Source: Streptomyces sp. NRRL WC-3618
GTDB lineage: Bacteria > Actinomycetota > Actinomycetes > Streptomycetales > Streptomycetaceae
Length of the DNA: 64,000 bases
Reading direction: 5' to 3'
Assembly (NCBI RefSeq): GCF_001280005.1
Contig: NZ_LGDW01000489.1
Location: 62,001 to 126,000 of the forward strand
The notes beneath the pieces were generated by a model. That model was given only the letters and a program-made list of their open reading frames with translations, was not told the DNA's origin and searched no databases. Below are positions 43,296 to 52,406 of the stretch, piece after piece. The position numbers were made by a program, and so were the translations under genes. Numbering within the stretch: position 1 is the first letter of the stretch; every line of letters starts with the position of its first letter.

Positions 43296-44552
43296 GTGTC
43301 GATGCACGGCGCGGACAGTGGGCCGCCGACCGGCGGGAGCGTCGTGGACGGGATGCACAAGGTGATCCCCTCGCCGCGACAGCCCCTCCCGCTCGCGACG
43401 ACCGACCAGGCGTCCGGGTCCGCCGTGCCGACGCGGAAGCCCACTCGGGTCGCCGGGAAGCACGCCGCCATCCCGAGACGCGGTGACCGTCGGCTCTACG
43501 CCATCGACGGCCTCCGCCTGCTCGCCGCCCTCTTCGTGGCCGTCCACCACTACGCGGGAACCCGGCGCCTCGACCAGCCGGGCAACGCGATCTGGGGCCG
43601 GTCGGTGTCCGAGATCATGCCGACCTGGTTCCGGTTCTCCGCGTACGGCTGGATCGGCGTCGAGATCTTCTTCGTGATCAGCGGCTTCGTGATCTGCATG
43701 TCGTGCTGGGGCCGCACCCCGCGTCAGTTCTTCACCTCCCGCGTGATCCGGCTCTACCCCGCGTACTGGTTCTCCATAATCTTCACCTCGGCCGCCCTGG
43801 TCGCCCTGCCCGGCGTGTGGGAGCGGGGCCGGGCGCGCGAGGTGCTGATCAACTTCACGATGCTCCAGTCCGGCTCCCGCGTCGGGAACGTCGACGGCGT
43901 GTACTGGACCCTCTGGTCCGAGCTGCGCTTCTACCTCCTCTTCATGGCCGTCGTCGTGACCGGACTCACGTACCGCAAAGTCGTGGTGTTCTGCTGCCTC
44001 TGGGGCGCCGCCTCGATGATCGCCCCCGCCGCCGGCTTCCAGCCCGCGACGCTGATCATCAACCCGGAAGGCTCCTGGTACTTCATCGCGGGCCTCGCCC
44101 TCTACCTCATGCACCGCTTCGGCCCCGACCTGCTGCTGTGGGGCATCCTCGGCCTGTCGTGGATGATGGGCCAACTCGAAATCGGGCATCGCATCGACAC
44201 GATCGAACGGGTCTCCAGCTGGCGCGGAAGCGTGCTGATCTTCACCGTCTTCCTGCTGTTCATGGTCGCCGTCGCCCTCGGCTATACCGACCGCGTCCGC
44301 TGGAAGTGGCTGGTCACGGCGGGTGCGATGACCTACCCGTTCTATCTGATGCACTACGTCGTCGGTACGACGATCATCAGCCGGCTCCGCGACACCATGG
44401 ACCCCCGGCTCCTCATCGTGTCGCTGATCGCAGGCTTCCTGGTGCTGAGCTGGCTGGTGCACAAGCTCGTGGAAGCGCCTCTGGCACGGCTGATGAAGCG
44501 AGGGCTGGACACGTCGTTCGCGCGGCTGCGCAACGCCTCGGCCACGCCCTGA
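43296..44552 (+). CDS. Acyltransferase family 3 membrane protein
   Basis: About 418 residues. After a ~65-residue polar N-terminal tail comes LYAIDGLRLLAALFVAVHHY (His of VHHY expected catalytic), WIGVEIFFVISGFVICMS, FFTSRVIRLYPAYWFSIIF and GVYWTLWSELRFYLLFM, the standard acyltransferase-3 series, with about ten membrane helices. It would transfer an acyl group to an extracytoplasmic acceptor. GTG 43296 lies 5 bp after GGAGGA; ATG 43302 is the alternative. A second, divergent member lies at 20276. Followed by a terminator. Confidence 0.85.
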   Translation: MSMHGADSGPPTGGSVVDGMHKVIPSPRQPLPLATTDQASGSAVPTRKPTRVAGKHAAIPRRGDRRLYAIDGLRLLAALFVAVHHYAGTRRLDQPGNAIWGRSVSEIMPTWFRFSAYGWIGVEIFFVISGFVICMSCWGRTPRQFFTSRVIRLYPAYWFSIIFTSAALVALPGVWERGRAREVLINFTMLQSGSRVGNVDGVYWTLWSELRFYLLFMAVVVTGLTYRKVVVFCCLWGAASMIAPAAGFQPATLIINPEGSWYFIAGLALYLMHRFGPDLLLWGILGLSWMMGQLEIGHRIDTIERVSSWRGSVLIFTVFLLFMVAVALGYTDRVRWKWLVTAGAMTYPFYLMHYVVGTTIISRLRDTMDPRLLIVSLIAGFLVLSWLVHKLVEAPLARLMKRGLDTSFARLRNASATP

Positions 44553-44573
44553 CCGGCCGACCGCCTCTTCGTC

Positions 44574-44607
44574 GAAACCCTGGGTCACCCTCCCGGCCCG
44601 GGGTTTC
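44574..44607 (+). terminator. Terminator hairpin after acyltransferase
   Basis: GAAACCCTGGG (44574-44584) / CCCGGGGTTTC (44597-44607), 11-bp stem with one mismatch, 22 bp after the stop codon. Confidence 0.7.
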
Positions 44608-44738
44608 CTCGTTCCCCGGACAGGCCGACGGACAGTCCAACCCGCGTACACCTCAGGGACGTTGACCCGCACCGGGCGCACCAGCAGAATGAGCCCCGCG
44701 CGTTCATGAGAGCGCTCTCGGCCTCGCAGAGGAGACCC

Positions 44739-46193
44739 ATGAACGGCAGGCCCGACAGCTCAGATCCGTCCGACAGCTTCGATCCGTCCGACAGGTCAGC
44801 TGTCCGGAGCCCCGCCCTCAGCCGCCGTATGCTCATCGGCGCCGCCGGCCTCGGTGCCGTGGCGCTCACGGCGGCGGCCTCGGGCCCAGCGGGCGCCACC
44901 GGCACCCTCACCGGCTCCGGGAGTTCCGCGCGGCGCCACGCCCACGCCTTCCTCACCGCCGCCATGGACGCCTACCCCGACCACGGCGACCTCAGCCTCA
45001 CCCAGAGTTACACCGACCAGGCGGGCCTGTTCAGCACGGCGTTCACCTACGACAACGCCCTCGCGATCCTCGCCCACCTCGCCACCCGCACCGACACGGG
45101 CCGGCGCCGGGCCGTCGCCCTCGGGGACGCCCTGCTGTACGCGCAGGCCCACGACCCGGCGTACGACGACGGCAGGCTCCGGCAGGCCTACAACGTCGGG
45201 CCGTACGTCTTCTTCGACGGCGTCGCGCAGCCCGACGGGTTCGTGCGGGCCGACGGCACCGCCAACGTCGGCACCCAGTTCGGGTTCACCGGCACCGCCG
45301 TGGGCGACATGGCCTGGGCCGGGATCGCGCTCGCCGCGCTGGCCCGGCGGACCGGAAAGCGCCGCTTCCTCGACGGTGCCGTACGGATCGGCACCTGGAT
45401 CGAGGTGAACGGCCATGCGGACCAGCCCCTGGGCGGCTACCGGTTCGGAGTCGACGGGGCGAACGCGAAACTGCCGTTCAGCTCGACCGAGCACAACACC
45501 GACCTGGTCGCCCTCTTCGGACAGCTCGCGCTGCTCACCGGGGACCCGGTGTGGCGGCGACGGCGGGCGACGGCGCGGGCGTTCGTCGAGAAGATGTGGG
45601 AGCCGGCCGGCACCTCGGGCGCCGGGTTCTTCTACACGGGCACCAACGACGGTGTGAGCGTCAACAGGTCCCCGATCCCCGAGGACGCCCAGACCTGGAC
45701 CCACCTCGCCCTCGGCTCCCGCCGGTACTCCCGTTCACTGGACTGGGCCGCCGCCGAACTGGCGGTCCTGGACCGGTCCGACCGCCCGAACAGCACGGTG
45801 CCCGCGGGACAGTCGTACGAGGGAGTCACCTTCAGCTCCGCGAGCCCGCTGGCGAACGAGGACGCCCCGATCGCCGAGTTCCAGCCCAGGCCGGACCGCA
45901 ACGGCGTCTGGTTCGAGGGCACCGCGCACCTCGCCCTCGCCCTCCGCGACCGCGCCGGACACGGCGACGAGGCACGCGCCCACCGGCTGGTCGCCTCCAT
46001 CGAGCGGGCCCAGGAACTCCTCGGCACCGGCCAGACCGTCGGCACCCGCACCCTGCCCGAACGCGCCGGAGTCGTCTCGGCGAGCAGCCCCCTCGACACG
46101 GGCTTCGGCTTCGGCTACTACCCGTACCGGCACACGGGCGCGACCGCCTGGTACCTGCTGGCGGCGACCCGAACGAACCCGCTCCGAGCCTGA
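44739..46193 (+). CDS. Tat-exported (alpha/alpha)6-barrel-like protein
   Basis: 484 residues. Twin-arginine signal SRRMLIGAAGLGAVALTAAA with Arg29-Arg30, then AAASGPAGA cleavage region. A short Asp-Pro-Ser repeat (SSDPSDSFDPSDRS) precedes it. The mature part consists of repeated helical hairpins with aromatic/acidic motifs (FTYDNALAILAHLA, GDMAWAGIALAALARRTGKR, STEHNTDLVALFGQLALLTG, WFEGTAHLALALRDR), like glycoside hydrolases of the alpha/alpha barrel class; the YDNA and WFEGTAH segments resemble active-site walls. Exact family not identified. ATG 44739 follows GAGGAG. Confidence 0.75.
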   Translation: MNGRPDSSDPSDSFDPSDRSAVRSPALSRRMLIGAAGLGAVALTAAASGPAGATGTLTGSGSSARRHAHAFLTAAMDAYPDHGDLSLTQSYTDQAGLFSTAFTYDNALAILAHLATRTDTGRRRAVALGDALLYAQAHDPAYDDGRLRQAYNVGPYVFFDGVAQPDGFVRADGTANVGTQFGFTGTAVGDMAWAGIALAALARRTGKRRFLDGAVRIGTWIEVNGHADQPLGGYRFGVDGANAKLPFSSTEHNTDLVALFGQLALLTGDPVWRRRRATARAFVEKMWEPAGTSGAGFFYTGTNDGVSVNRSPIPEDAQTWTHLALGSRRYSRSLDWAAAELAVLDRSDRPNSTVPAGQSYEGVTFSSASPLANEDAPIAEFQPRPDRNGVWFEGTAHLALALRDRAGHGDEARAHRLVASIERAQELLGTGQTVGTRTLPERAGVVSASSPLDTGFGFGYYPYRHTGATAWYLLAATRTNPLRA

Positions 46194-46206
46194 CGCCCCC
46201 GGACAG

Positions 46207-46734
46207 CTACCTGAACGCGTCGGCTCCCACGTTCTCCGCCCGACCGGCGACACCGGGAGCGGCTGCCCGCGGCCCCGACGGCGAACCGCCCCGTGCCCCC
46301 GCCACCGCGACCCCGAGCCCGGCGACGGCGAGCGCCGCGCCGACCCACAGCGGGGAGACGAAGCCGTACCCGGCGCCGAGGGTGAGGCCGCCGATCCCGG
46401 CGCCGAGCGCGTTGCCGACGTTGAAGGCGGCGATGTCGGCGCCGGAAGCCATGGTGGGCGCGTCCGAGGCGTACTTCATGGCGGCAACGACCCGGCCGAC
46501 CATGAGCAGCGAGTACGTCGGGGCGAGGGCGGAGATCAGGTTGCCGACGATGAACAGCGTCATCAGCCCGACGAGAACCTTCTTGCGGTCGAAGCGGGCG
46601 ATCGCGGCGGTGAACCCGAGGGCGCCGATCGCGACGCTCAGCGCGTGGCCGGAGATCAGGTATCCGGCCACGGACTCGGAGACGTCGAAGTCGTCCGCCA
46701 CCTCGGGCAGCAGTCCTACGATCCCGAACTCCGT
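46207..46734 (-). pseudogene. MFS transporter remnant (DHA1 type), 5' truncated with internal deletion
   Basis: Homology runs TEFGIVGLLPEVADDFDVSE to SLLMVGRVVAAM (helices 1-4 region, first ~15 residues missing) and then jumps near 46478 straight to KYASDAPTMASGADIAAFNV, NALGAGIGGLTLGAGYGF and the last helix, losing most of the middle of a ~400-residue AraJ-like sugar/drug exporter. No start codon remains. Its 5' edge meets an ArsR fragment on the other strand. Confidence 0.75.
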
Positions 46735-46908
46735 GAGGTGGCCAAGACCGGGCTCGCCCAGTCCACCGTTTCCGCCTCCATGGCCACGCTCGAACGCGCG
46801 GGGCTCGTCCGGTCCACGCGCGTCGGCGAGTGGACCCACTACCGGCGCGACGAGGAACGCATCGCCTGGCTCGTCGAGGAACTGCGCGGCGGCGTAGGAA
46901 ACGTGTGA
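46735..46908 (+). pseudogene. ArsR-family repressor remnant (C-terminal half)
   Basis: From 46735 the plus strand encodes EVAKTGLAQSTVSASMATLE, RAGLVRSTRVGEWTHYR, the recognition helix and wing of an ArsR-type repressor, to its stop. The N-terminal half is missing; upstream in-frame sequence is the antisense of the MFS remnant. ArsR genes are commonly divergent from the MFS gene they repress, so one deletion removed both 5' ends and the shared promoter. Confidence 0.7.
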
Positions 46909-47074
46909 TCGTCCCTACAAGGTCGTCCGGGCATGGCTTCCGGTCCGCTGGGTAGCGTGCACTGAGCTGGGGCCTGGCTCCGATGCACCCCGTAGGGTGC
47001 GGTGCTACGCAGAAGAGACGTACTCAATGCGTACTTAATACATCCTTACTGTAAACGGATAGCATCCGACCGCG

Positions 47075-48007
47075 ATGATGCACGTCGGTGGCCGGAACGA
47101 GGTGGGTCTGGTGGGTGGCATGGCGGTGGAGCCGCGTATCGCGGTGGCCGTGGTGACCATGGGAAACCGGCCCGTCGCGCTCAACGCGCTGCTGGAGTCG
47201 ATCGCCAAGCAGGACCTCGCCCCCGACCGGATCGTGCTGGTCGGCAACGGCTGTCCGCTGCCCCAACTCCCCGGCCTCTCCGGCGAGGTCACCACCATCG
47301 AGGTCGACGAGAACCTCGGCTGCCCGGGCGGCCGCAACGTGGCCCTGGCCCGCCTGCGGGAGTTCGGCGACATCGACGTCGTGGTCGACCTCGACGACGA
47401 CGGCCTGCTCATCGACCCCGATGTGCTCAGCCGCGTACGGGACCTGTACGCCGCCGACCCCCGGCTCGGTATCGTCGGCTTCCGCATCGCCGACGAGAAC
47501 GGGGTGACCCAGCGCCGGCACGTACCCCGGCCCGGCGCCGGCGACCCGATGCTCGGCGGATACGTCACCCAGTTCCTCGGCGGCGGCCACGCCCTGCGCA
47601 TGACGATGCTCGACGAGACCGGCGACTGGCCCGCCGCCTTCTTCTTCGCCCACGAGGAGACCGACCTCGCCTGGCGGGCCGTCGACGCCGGCTGGAAGAT
47701 CCTCTACGAACCGCGTCTTCTGCTGCGCCACCCCAGCACCTCGCCCGCCCGGCACGCCATCTACCACCGGGTCACCGCCCGCAACCGGGTCTGGCTGGCC
47801 CGCCGCAGGCTGCCGCTGCCGCTGATCCCGGTGCACCTGGGCGTGTGGCTCGCGATCACCGTCCTGCGCGCCCGCTCCACCGGGGCGCTGCGGGCCTGGT
47901 TCGGCGGCTTCACGGAGGGCCTGCGCGAACCGGCCGGCGAACGCCGCCCGATGCGGTGGAGAACCGTCTGGAAACTGACCCGACTGGGCCGCCCGCCCAT
48001 CCTGTGA
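47075..48007 (+). CDS. Glycosyltransferase family 2
   Basis: 310 residues, GT-A fold: RIAVAVVTMGNRPVALNALL, VLVGNGCPLP, ENLGCPGGRNVALAR (ribose/N-binding), the DxD-like VVDLDDDGLL near 110-120, QFLGGGHALRMTML and EETDLAWRAVDAGWKILYEP (ED-W acceptor motif). A C-terminal hydrophobic stretch may associate with the membrane. It would transfer a sugar from a nucleotide donor, probably to an extracellular polysaccharide or lipid carrier. ATG 47120 (M16) with GGTGGGTGG upstream is an equally good start. Upstream DNA 47020-47065 is AT-rich and likely holds the promoter. Confidence 0.87.
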   Translation: MMHVGGRNEVGLVGGMAVEPRIAVAVVTMGNRPVALNALLESIAKQDLAPDRIVLVGNGCPLPQLPGLSGEVTTIEVDENLGCPGGRNVALARLREFGDIDVVVDLDDDGLLIDPDVLSRVRDLYAADPRLGIVGFRIADENGVTQRRHVPRPGAGDPMLGGYVTQFLGGGHALRMTMLDETGDWPAAFFFAHEETDLAWRAVDAGWKILYEPRLLLRHPSTSPARHAIYHRVTARNRVWLARRRLPLPLIPVHLGVWLAITVLRARSTGALRAWFGGFTEGLREPAGERRPMRWRTVWKLTRLGRPPIL

Positions 48008-48049
48008 ACCCCGCGAGCAGTCCCGCGACACAGCACCCACCGCCCCCCC

Positions 48050-49792
48050 TCACTTCGCGTCCGCATAACACTCCACCACCGCCGTACTGAACGGAAACCG
48101 CACCGGCGTCTCGCCGAACGTCAGCCGCCCCGCCAGTTCCGCCGCCTCCCGGATCGCCGCCACGACCGTCTGCGCCTCCTCCTCGGGACAGTGCACGATC
48201 ACCTCGTCGTGCTGGAAGAAGACCAGCTCGGCCGCCATCCCCGCACAGCTCCGGCGCAACGCGGCGAGCAGCAGCAGCGTCCAGTCGGCGGCGCTGCCCT
48301 GGACGACGAAGTTGCGCGCGAACCGGCCCCGGGCACGGGAGTTGGACGAGGCGTACCCCGGCACCCACTCCTGCGCCCCCGTCCCGCCCGCGCCCCCGGC
48401 GGGGTCGGCGCCGCCCTCGTCCTCCGCGGACGGGATGCCGGCCTCCTCCGCCGAGTCGTCGTCGGTGTCGGCCCGCACCGCCGGCGGACACGTACGCCCC
48501 AGCCAGGTCCGCACGAGCCGCCCCTCCTCTCCCGCGCGCGCCGCCTCGTCCACGTACGCCACCGCCTTCGGGAACCGGCGTCTGAGCGCGGCGAGGTTCT
48601 TGAGGCCGTCGCCGGAGGTCTGCCCGTACACCGCGCCCAGCACGGCGAGCTTGGCCTGTGCCCGGTCGCCGGAGAACGCGCGGTCGGAGACGGACTGGTA
48701 GAGGTCGCTCTCCCGCCCCGCGACCTCCATCAGCCCGGGGTCGCGCGAGATCGCGGCGAGGACCCGCGGCTCCATCTGGTCGGCGTCGGCGACGACGAGC
48801 CGCCATCCCGGGTCGGCGACCACGGCCCGCCGGATCACCTTGGGGATCTGCAACCCGCCCCCGCCGTTGGTGACCCAGCGCCCGGTGACCGTCCCGCCCG
48901 CGAGGAACTCGGGCCTGAACCGTCCGTCTCGCACCCAGTCCTGGAGCCAGGACCAGCCGTGCGCGACCCAGATCCGATACAGCTTCTTGTACTCGATCAG
49001 CGGCCGCACCGCCGGATGGTCGATGCTCTCGATCTCCCATCTCCGCGTCGACCGCACCTTGATCCCGGCCCGCGCGAAGGCCTTGACGACTTCGGCGGGC
49101 AGATCCGGCCGCACCCGGTGTCCGAACGCCGCCGACACCTCGTCCGCCAGCTCGGCGAGCCGCCGGGGCTCACCACCGCCCGCGTACCGCTCGCCCAGCA
49201 GTTCGTGGAGCAGGTCGCGATGGACGTCCGCGCGCCAGGGCAGCCCCGCCGCGTTCATCTCGGCGGCCACCAGCATCCCCGCCGACTCGGCCGCCGTCAG
49301 CAGCCGCATCCGGTCCGGATGCGCGGCCCGGTCGTGCCGACGCTGCTGGTCGGCGTACACCTCCAGCAGGTCCGCCAGCGGCACGTGCACCGGCCCCGGC
49401 TCGAAGAGCGGCGACTGCGCGCCGGGTTCGGCGGACCGCTGCGGCGGATCCGGCGGTACGGGGCCACCGCGCAGCCGGGCGAGCGCCGCCGCCGCGGACC
49501 GGGGCTCGCCGAGCCGCCCCTCGTGCCCGAGCAGCAGCGTCTCGGCGTCCTCGATGTCGTAGCACCGCTCGACTCGCACCCCCGTGGCGAGCAGTCGCGG
49601 ATAGACCTCGGCGGTGGACCGCCACACCCACCGCGTGACCTCCGGCCGGCCCCGGACCGCCGCGCCGAGATCCCCCTCCCGGCGCACCGGCCCGGCGGGC
49701 AGCCCGTCCGGACCGAGGGGGGCGATCTCCACGCCACCGTCCTCGGCCGGAGCGAGCGCCCACCGCTCGGCCGTCTCCGCCACGCCTGCCAT
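48050..49792 (-). CDS. Bifunctional 3'-5' exonuclease/DNA polymerase, PolA-like
   Basis: About 580 residues, a family-A polymerase without the 5' nuclease. The polymerase half is intact: RRWEIESIDHPAVRPLIEYK, TGRWVTNGGGGLQIPKVIRR, motif A VADADQMEPRVLA, motif B region QAKLAVLGAVYGQTSGDGL and motif C FFQHDEVIVHC. The N-terminal exonuclease-like part lacks an obvious DEDD set. A Gly/Glu/Asp-rich insert interrupts the fingers near residues 455-490. Such accessory enzymes are common in actinobacteria; role in repair is inferred. ATG 49792 is chosen; a TTG at 49822 in frame is possible. Confidence 0.85.
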   Translation of the reverse strand: MAGVAETAERWALAPAEDGGVEIAPLGPDGLPAGPVRREGDLGAAVRGRPEVTRWVWRSTAEVYPRLLATGVRVERCYDIEDAETLLLGHEGRLGEPRSAAAALARLRGGPVPPDPPQRSAEPGAQSPLFEPGPVHVPLADLLEVYADQQRRHDRAAHPDRMRLLTAAESAGMLVAAEMNAAGLPWRADVHRDLLHELLGERYAGGGEPRRLAELADEVSAAFGHRVRPDLPAEVVKAFARAGIKVRSTRRWEIESIDHPAVRPLIEYKKLYRIWVAHGWSWLQDWVRDGRFRPEFLAGGTVTGRWVTNGGGGLQIPKVIRRAVVADPGWRLVVADADQMEPRVLAAISRDPGLMEVAGRESDLYQSVSDRAFSGDRAQAKLAVLGAVYGQTSGDGLKNLAALRRRFPKAVAYVDEAARAGEEGRLVRTWLGRTCPPAVRADTDDDSAEEAGIPSAEDEGGADPAGGAGGTGAQEWVPGYASSNSRARGRFARNFVVQGSAADWTLLLLAALRRSCAGMAAELVFFQHDEVIVHCPEEEAQTVVAAIREAAELAGRLTFGETPVRFPFSTAVVECYADAK

Positions 49793-49880
49793 GTCCGAGA
49801 GTGTGGCAGGGGGGTCTGACAATGCCCCCGAACAGCCCCCCTGACCAGCGCTTTTCGACCCTGCCCCGGCAGAGTCGCTG

Positions 49881-50615
49881 TCAGCCCTTCTCCTCGAACC
49901 CCGCCGTGATCTTGGCGAGGGCCGTGGTGACGTAGTCCTCCGTCGCCGGCTTGGTGAGGCCGAGGCCGGAGAGGAGTCCTTCGCCGTTCTCGAACTCCAG
50001 CAGGGCGAGCAGGATGTGCTCGGTACCGACGTAGTTGTGGCCCAGCCGCAGGGCCTCGCGGAAGGTGAGTTCGAGGGATTTCTTCGTGTCGGCGTCGAAG
50101 GGGATCAGGGCGGGGACGCTCTCGCTGCTCGGCGGGAGGCCGGCGGTCGCGGCCTCGCGCACGCTGTCCAGGGAGACGCCCTGCGCGGTGATCGCCTTCG
50201 TCCCGAGGCTCTCCGGCTCGGCGAGGAGGCCGAGAATCAGGTGCTCGGTGCGGATCTGGTCGTTGCCGGCGGCCCTGGCCCCTTCCTGGGAGACCACCAC
50301 CACGTTCCTGGCCCGTGGCGTGAAGCGGCTGAAGCCCTGGCTCGGGTCGAGGTCCGACTCGGCCTTCGGCACGAACCGCTTCTGCGCGGCCTGCCGGGTG
50401 ACGCCCATGCTCCTGCCGATGTCGGTCCAGGAGGCACCGGAACGCCGTGCCTGGTCCACGAAGTGGCCGATCAGATGGTCCGCCACCTCGCCGAGGTGAT
50501 CAGCCGCGATCACCGCGTCCTGGAGCTGCTCGAGAGCGTCGGTGTGCACTTTCTTGATGGCCTCGATGAGGTCGTCGAGGCGTACGGAGGCCCTGACGGG
50601 CTGATTGGTCGTCAT
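49881..50615 (-). CDS. Clp N-terminal domain protein with HTH
   Basis: 244 residues. The N-terminal part has a helix-turn-helix-like segment (SGASWTDIGRSMGVTRQAAQ) and the remainder two Clp-N repeats (FTPRARNVVVVSQEGARAAG, IRTEHLILGLL; LELTFREALRLGHNYVGTEH, ILLALL), the adaptor-binding fold of ClpC/ClpA, but no ATPase. It may regulate transcription while sensing Clp-type adaptors or substrates. Just upstream are two 19-bp palindromes and a promoter whose start point falls at the ATG, so the transcript is probably leaderless and self-regulated. Divergent from the DUF2786 gene. Confidence 0.85.
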   Translation of the reverse strand: MTTNQPVRASVRLDDLIEAIKKVHTDALEQLQDAVIAADHLGEVADHLIGHFVDQARRSGASWTDIGRSMGVTRQAAQKRFVPKAESDLDPSQGFSRFTPRARNVVVVSQEGARAAGNDQIRTEHLILGLLAEPESLGTKAITAQGVSLDSVREAATAGLPPSSESVPALIPFDADTKKSLELTFREALRLGHNYVGTEHILLALLEFENGEGLLSGLGLTKPATEDYVTTALAKITAGFEEKG

Positions 50616-50616
50616 G

Positions 50617-50635
50617 TGTCAACCCTAGGTTGTCA
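50617..50635. promoter_or_regulatory. Operator copy 1 in the Clp-N/DUF2786 interval
   Basis: TGTCAAC-cctag-GTTGTCA, a near-perfect palindrome immediately upstream of the Clp-N gene start, overlapping its -10. Confidence 0.7.
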
Positions 50636-50651
50636 GCAAGAAGGGTGTCAA
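50622..50651 (-). promoter_or_regulatory. Promoter of Clp-N gene, leaderless
   Basis: On the minus strand TTGACA (50651-50646) and TAGGGT (50627-50622) are 18 bp apart. A start 6-7 nt past the -10 coincides with the A of the ATG at 50615, and no ribosome site is present. Confidence 0.65.
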
Positions 50652-50664
50652 CCCAAAGTTGACA
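50646..50664. promoter_or_regulatory. Operator copy 2 in the Clp-N/DUF2786 interval
   Basis: TGTCAAC-ccaaa-GTTGACA, a perfect 7-bp palindrome with the same 5-bp spacer as copy 1 and centred 29 bp from it. It covers the -35 of the Clp-N promoter; its other arm holds a TTGACA facing the DUF2786 gene. Confidence 0.75.
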
Positions 50665-50696
50665 GTTGGGGTCGGTGAACATGGCACGATCGACGG

Positions 50697-51860
50697 GTGA
50701 CCAGCAGCCCGCCCAGCACAGCCGTCGAACGAGCGTTCCAGGCCGCCCTGTACGCCGACACGGACACCACCCTCGACACCGGCGCGTCCCTGCTCGCCGC
50801 AGACCGGGCCTCGGACGCCGAACTCGCCCGGCGCGGCGAGGAGTTCGTGGCGTCGGCCTGGCGGCGAGGCTGGCAGCCGGCCGATGTCGTACGCCTCGTA
50901 CGACGCGAGCTGGACGACGTACATGTACGCCTCGTCTCGACGCTGATCACATCCCAAGCGCCGAACGACCGACCCCGGGGCCCGCGCTGGACGGACCAGT
51001 TGGCGGACCTCACCGCGACCCCCGCGCCGCCGCGCACGGACCGCTTCACGCACGCGACGACGGTTCTGGAGCTGTACCGCCTGCTACTGACCCTGCCCAC
51101 GCTGGAGTCCCTGGACGAGCCGCAGGCCAGGCCGGGGGAGGGCACCCGTCAGGCGCGCCCGGAGTCCCGCATGCTGCCCCGCATCCGCGCGCTGCTGGCG
51201 AAGGCGGAGGCGACCGGATTCCCCGAGGAGGCGGAGGCACTGAGCGCGAAGGCCCAGGAACTGATGGCCCGGCACAGCATCGACGAGGCGCTGCTCGCGG
51301 CCGGCGCCCCGGCACCCGACGCCCCGCGCGCGCGGCGCCTCGGTGTGGACGCCCCGTACGAGGAGGCGAAGGCGGTCCTCCTGCACGCGGTGGCCGACGC
51401 GAACCGCTGCAAAGCGGTGTGGAACGAGGCCCTGGGCTTCTCCACGGTGGTGGGTTTCGAACCCGACCTGGAGACGGTGGAACTCCTCTACACGTCCCTG
51501 CTCGTCCAGGCCACGACGGCGATGACCAAGGCGGAGGCCGCCCAACGGGCGAACGGCCGCAAGCGGACCAAGACCTTCCGTCAGTCCTTCCTGGCCGCCT
51601 ATGCCCACAAGACAGGCGCCCGCCTGGCGGCCGCTGCGGCAGCGGAGACGGCGGACGCGGCAGCGACGCGGACCTCGGCTGCCCTGCTCCCGGTCCTGGC
51701 CACCCGGGACCTCGCGGTGACCGCCCACCTGGACGAGATGTTCCCCACGACCACGACGACGCGCCTGCGGGGCGTCACGGACGAGGCGGGCTGGACGGAG
51801 GGCACAGCGGCAGCCGACCGGGCGGCCCTGCACGCCCGGCCCCGCCTCCCGGACGCCTGA
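50697..51860 (+). CDS. DUF2786 domain protein
   Basis: 387 residues, soluble. The DUF2786 helix pair RIRALLAKAEATGFPEEAEA, LSAKAQELMARHSID lies at about 161-195; the C-terminal part (TFRQSFLAAYAHKTGARLAA) is helical and Ala-rich. Biochemical role unknown. GTG 50697 has no ribosome site and lies about 33 bp after a TTGACA, so it may also be leaderless. Shares the operator pair with the divergent Clp-N gene, which suggests a common regulon. Confidence 0.8.
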   Translation: MTSSPPSTAVERAFQAALYADTDTTLDTGASLLAADRASDAELARRGEEFVASAWRRGWQPADVVRLVRRELDDVHVRLVSTLITSQAPNDRPRGPRWTDQLADLTATPAPPRTDRFTHATTVLELYRLLLTLPTLESLDEPQARPGEGTRQARPESRMLPRIRALLAKAEATGFPEEAEALSAKAQELMARHSIDEALLAAGAPAPDAPRARRLGVDAPYEEAKAVLLHAVADANRCKAVWNEALGFSTVVGFEPDLETVELLYTSLLVQATTAMTKAEAAQRANGRKRTKTFRQSFLAAYAHKTGARLAAAAAAETADAAATRTSAALLPVLATRDLAVTAHLDEMFPTTTTTRLRGVTDEAGWTEGTAAADRAALHARPRLPDA

Positions 51861-51884
51861 CGCGTACGGCTGGCTCCTCGACCG

Positions 51885-52406
51885 TCAGGACCCCAGCCCC
51901 GCCGTCGGCAGCCCCGACGGAAGCTGCCCGCCCTCCGCCCTCGTGTACGTCTCCGTGCCGAGGGCGCTCTCCCAGGTGACCTTCATCGACGTCTTGCCGA
52001 CGGAGTCGACCATCCCCTCGGCGCGGTCCTTGTTCCCGTCCGAGCAGGTGAGGCGGATCATCTGCATCCCCGCCTCGTTGCCCGCCGTACCGCTGCACAT
52101 GGTCCCTCCGGTGGCGAACACCCCGGCCTTGGTCCCGGTGATCACCAGCGCCACGGCACTGCCCTTGCTGGTGGTCAGCCAGCTGCCCGTCAACCCGCTG
52201 CCCGAGGTGGGCGTACCGCTGGTGCCCCCGGTGCCGGCGGTCGGGTCGGCGGAGGGTGACGAGGCGTCCGAGTCCGGAACCCTCGCCCCCTCGTCGGAGC
52301 CCCCGCCGTCACCGCACCCGGCGAGCAGCAGCACGGCGGCCACTCCGGCCACCGAGGCCGTACCGGCCCTGCGCGCCAGCACGCGCGCGTACGTCACCGA
52401 AGTCAC
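51885..52406 (-). CDS. Small lipoprotein, unknown
   Basis: 173 residues with lipoprotein signal ending in lipobox LLLAGC, a Ser/Gly/Asp-rich linker, and a C-terminal beta domain (GLTGSWLTTSKGSAVALVIT, GGTMCSGTA, MIRLTCSDGN) that looks like a single small barrel with one disulfide. Function unknown; extracytoplasmic. GTG 52406 with GGGGAG upstream. Convergent with the DUF2786 gene. Confidence 0.8.
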   Translation of the reverse strand: MTSVTYARVLARRAGTASVAGVAAVLLLAGCGDGGGSDEGARVPDSDASSPSADPTAGTGGTSGTPTSGSGLTGSWLTTSKGSAVALVITGTKAGVFATGGTMCSGTAGNEAGMQMIRLTCSDGNKDRAEGMVDSVGKTSMKVTWESALGTETYTRAEGGQLPSGLPTAGLGS

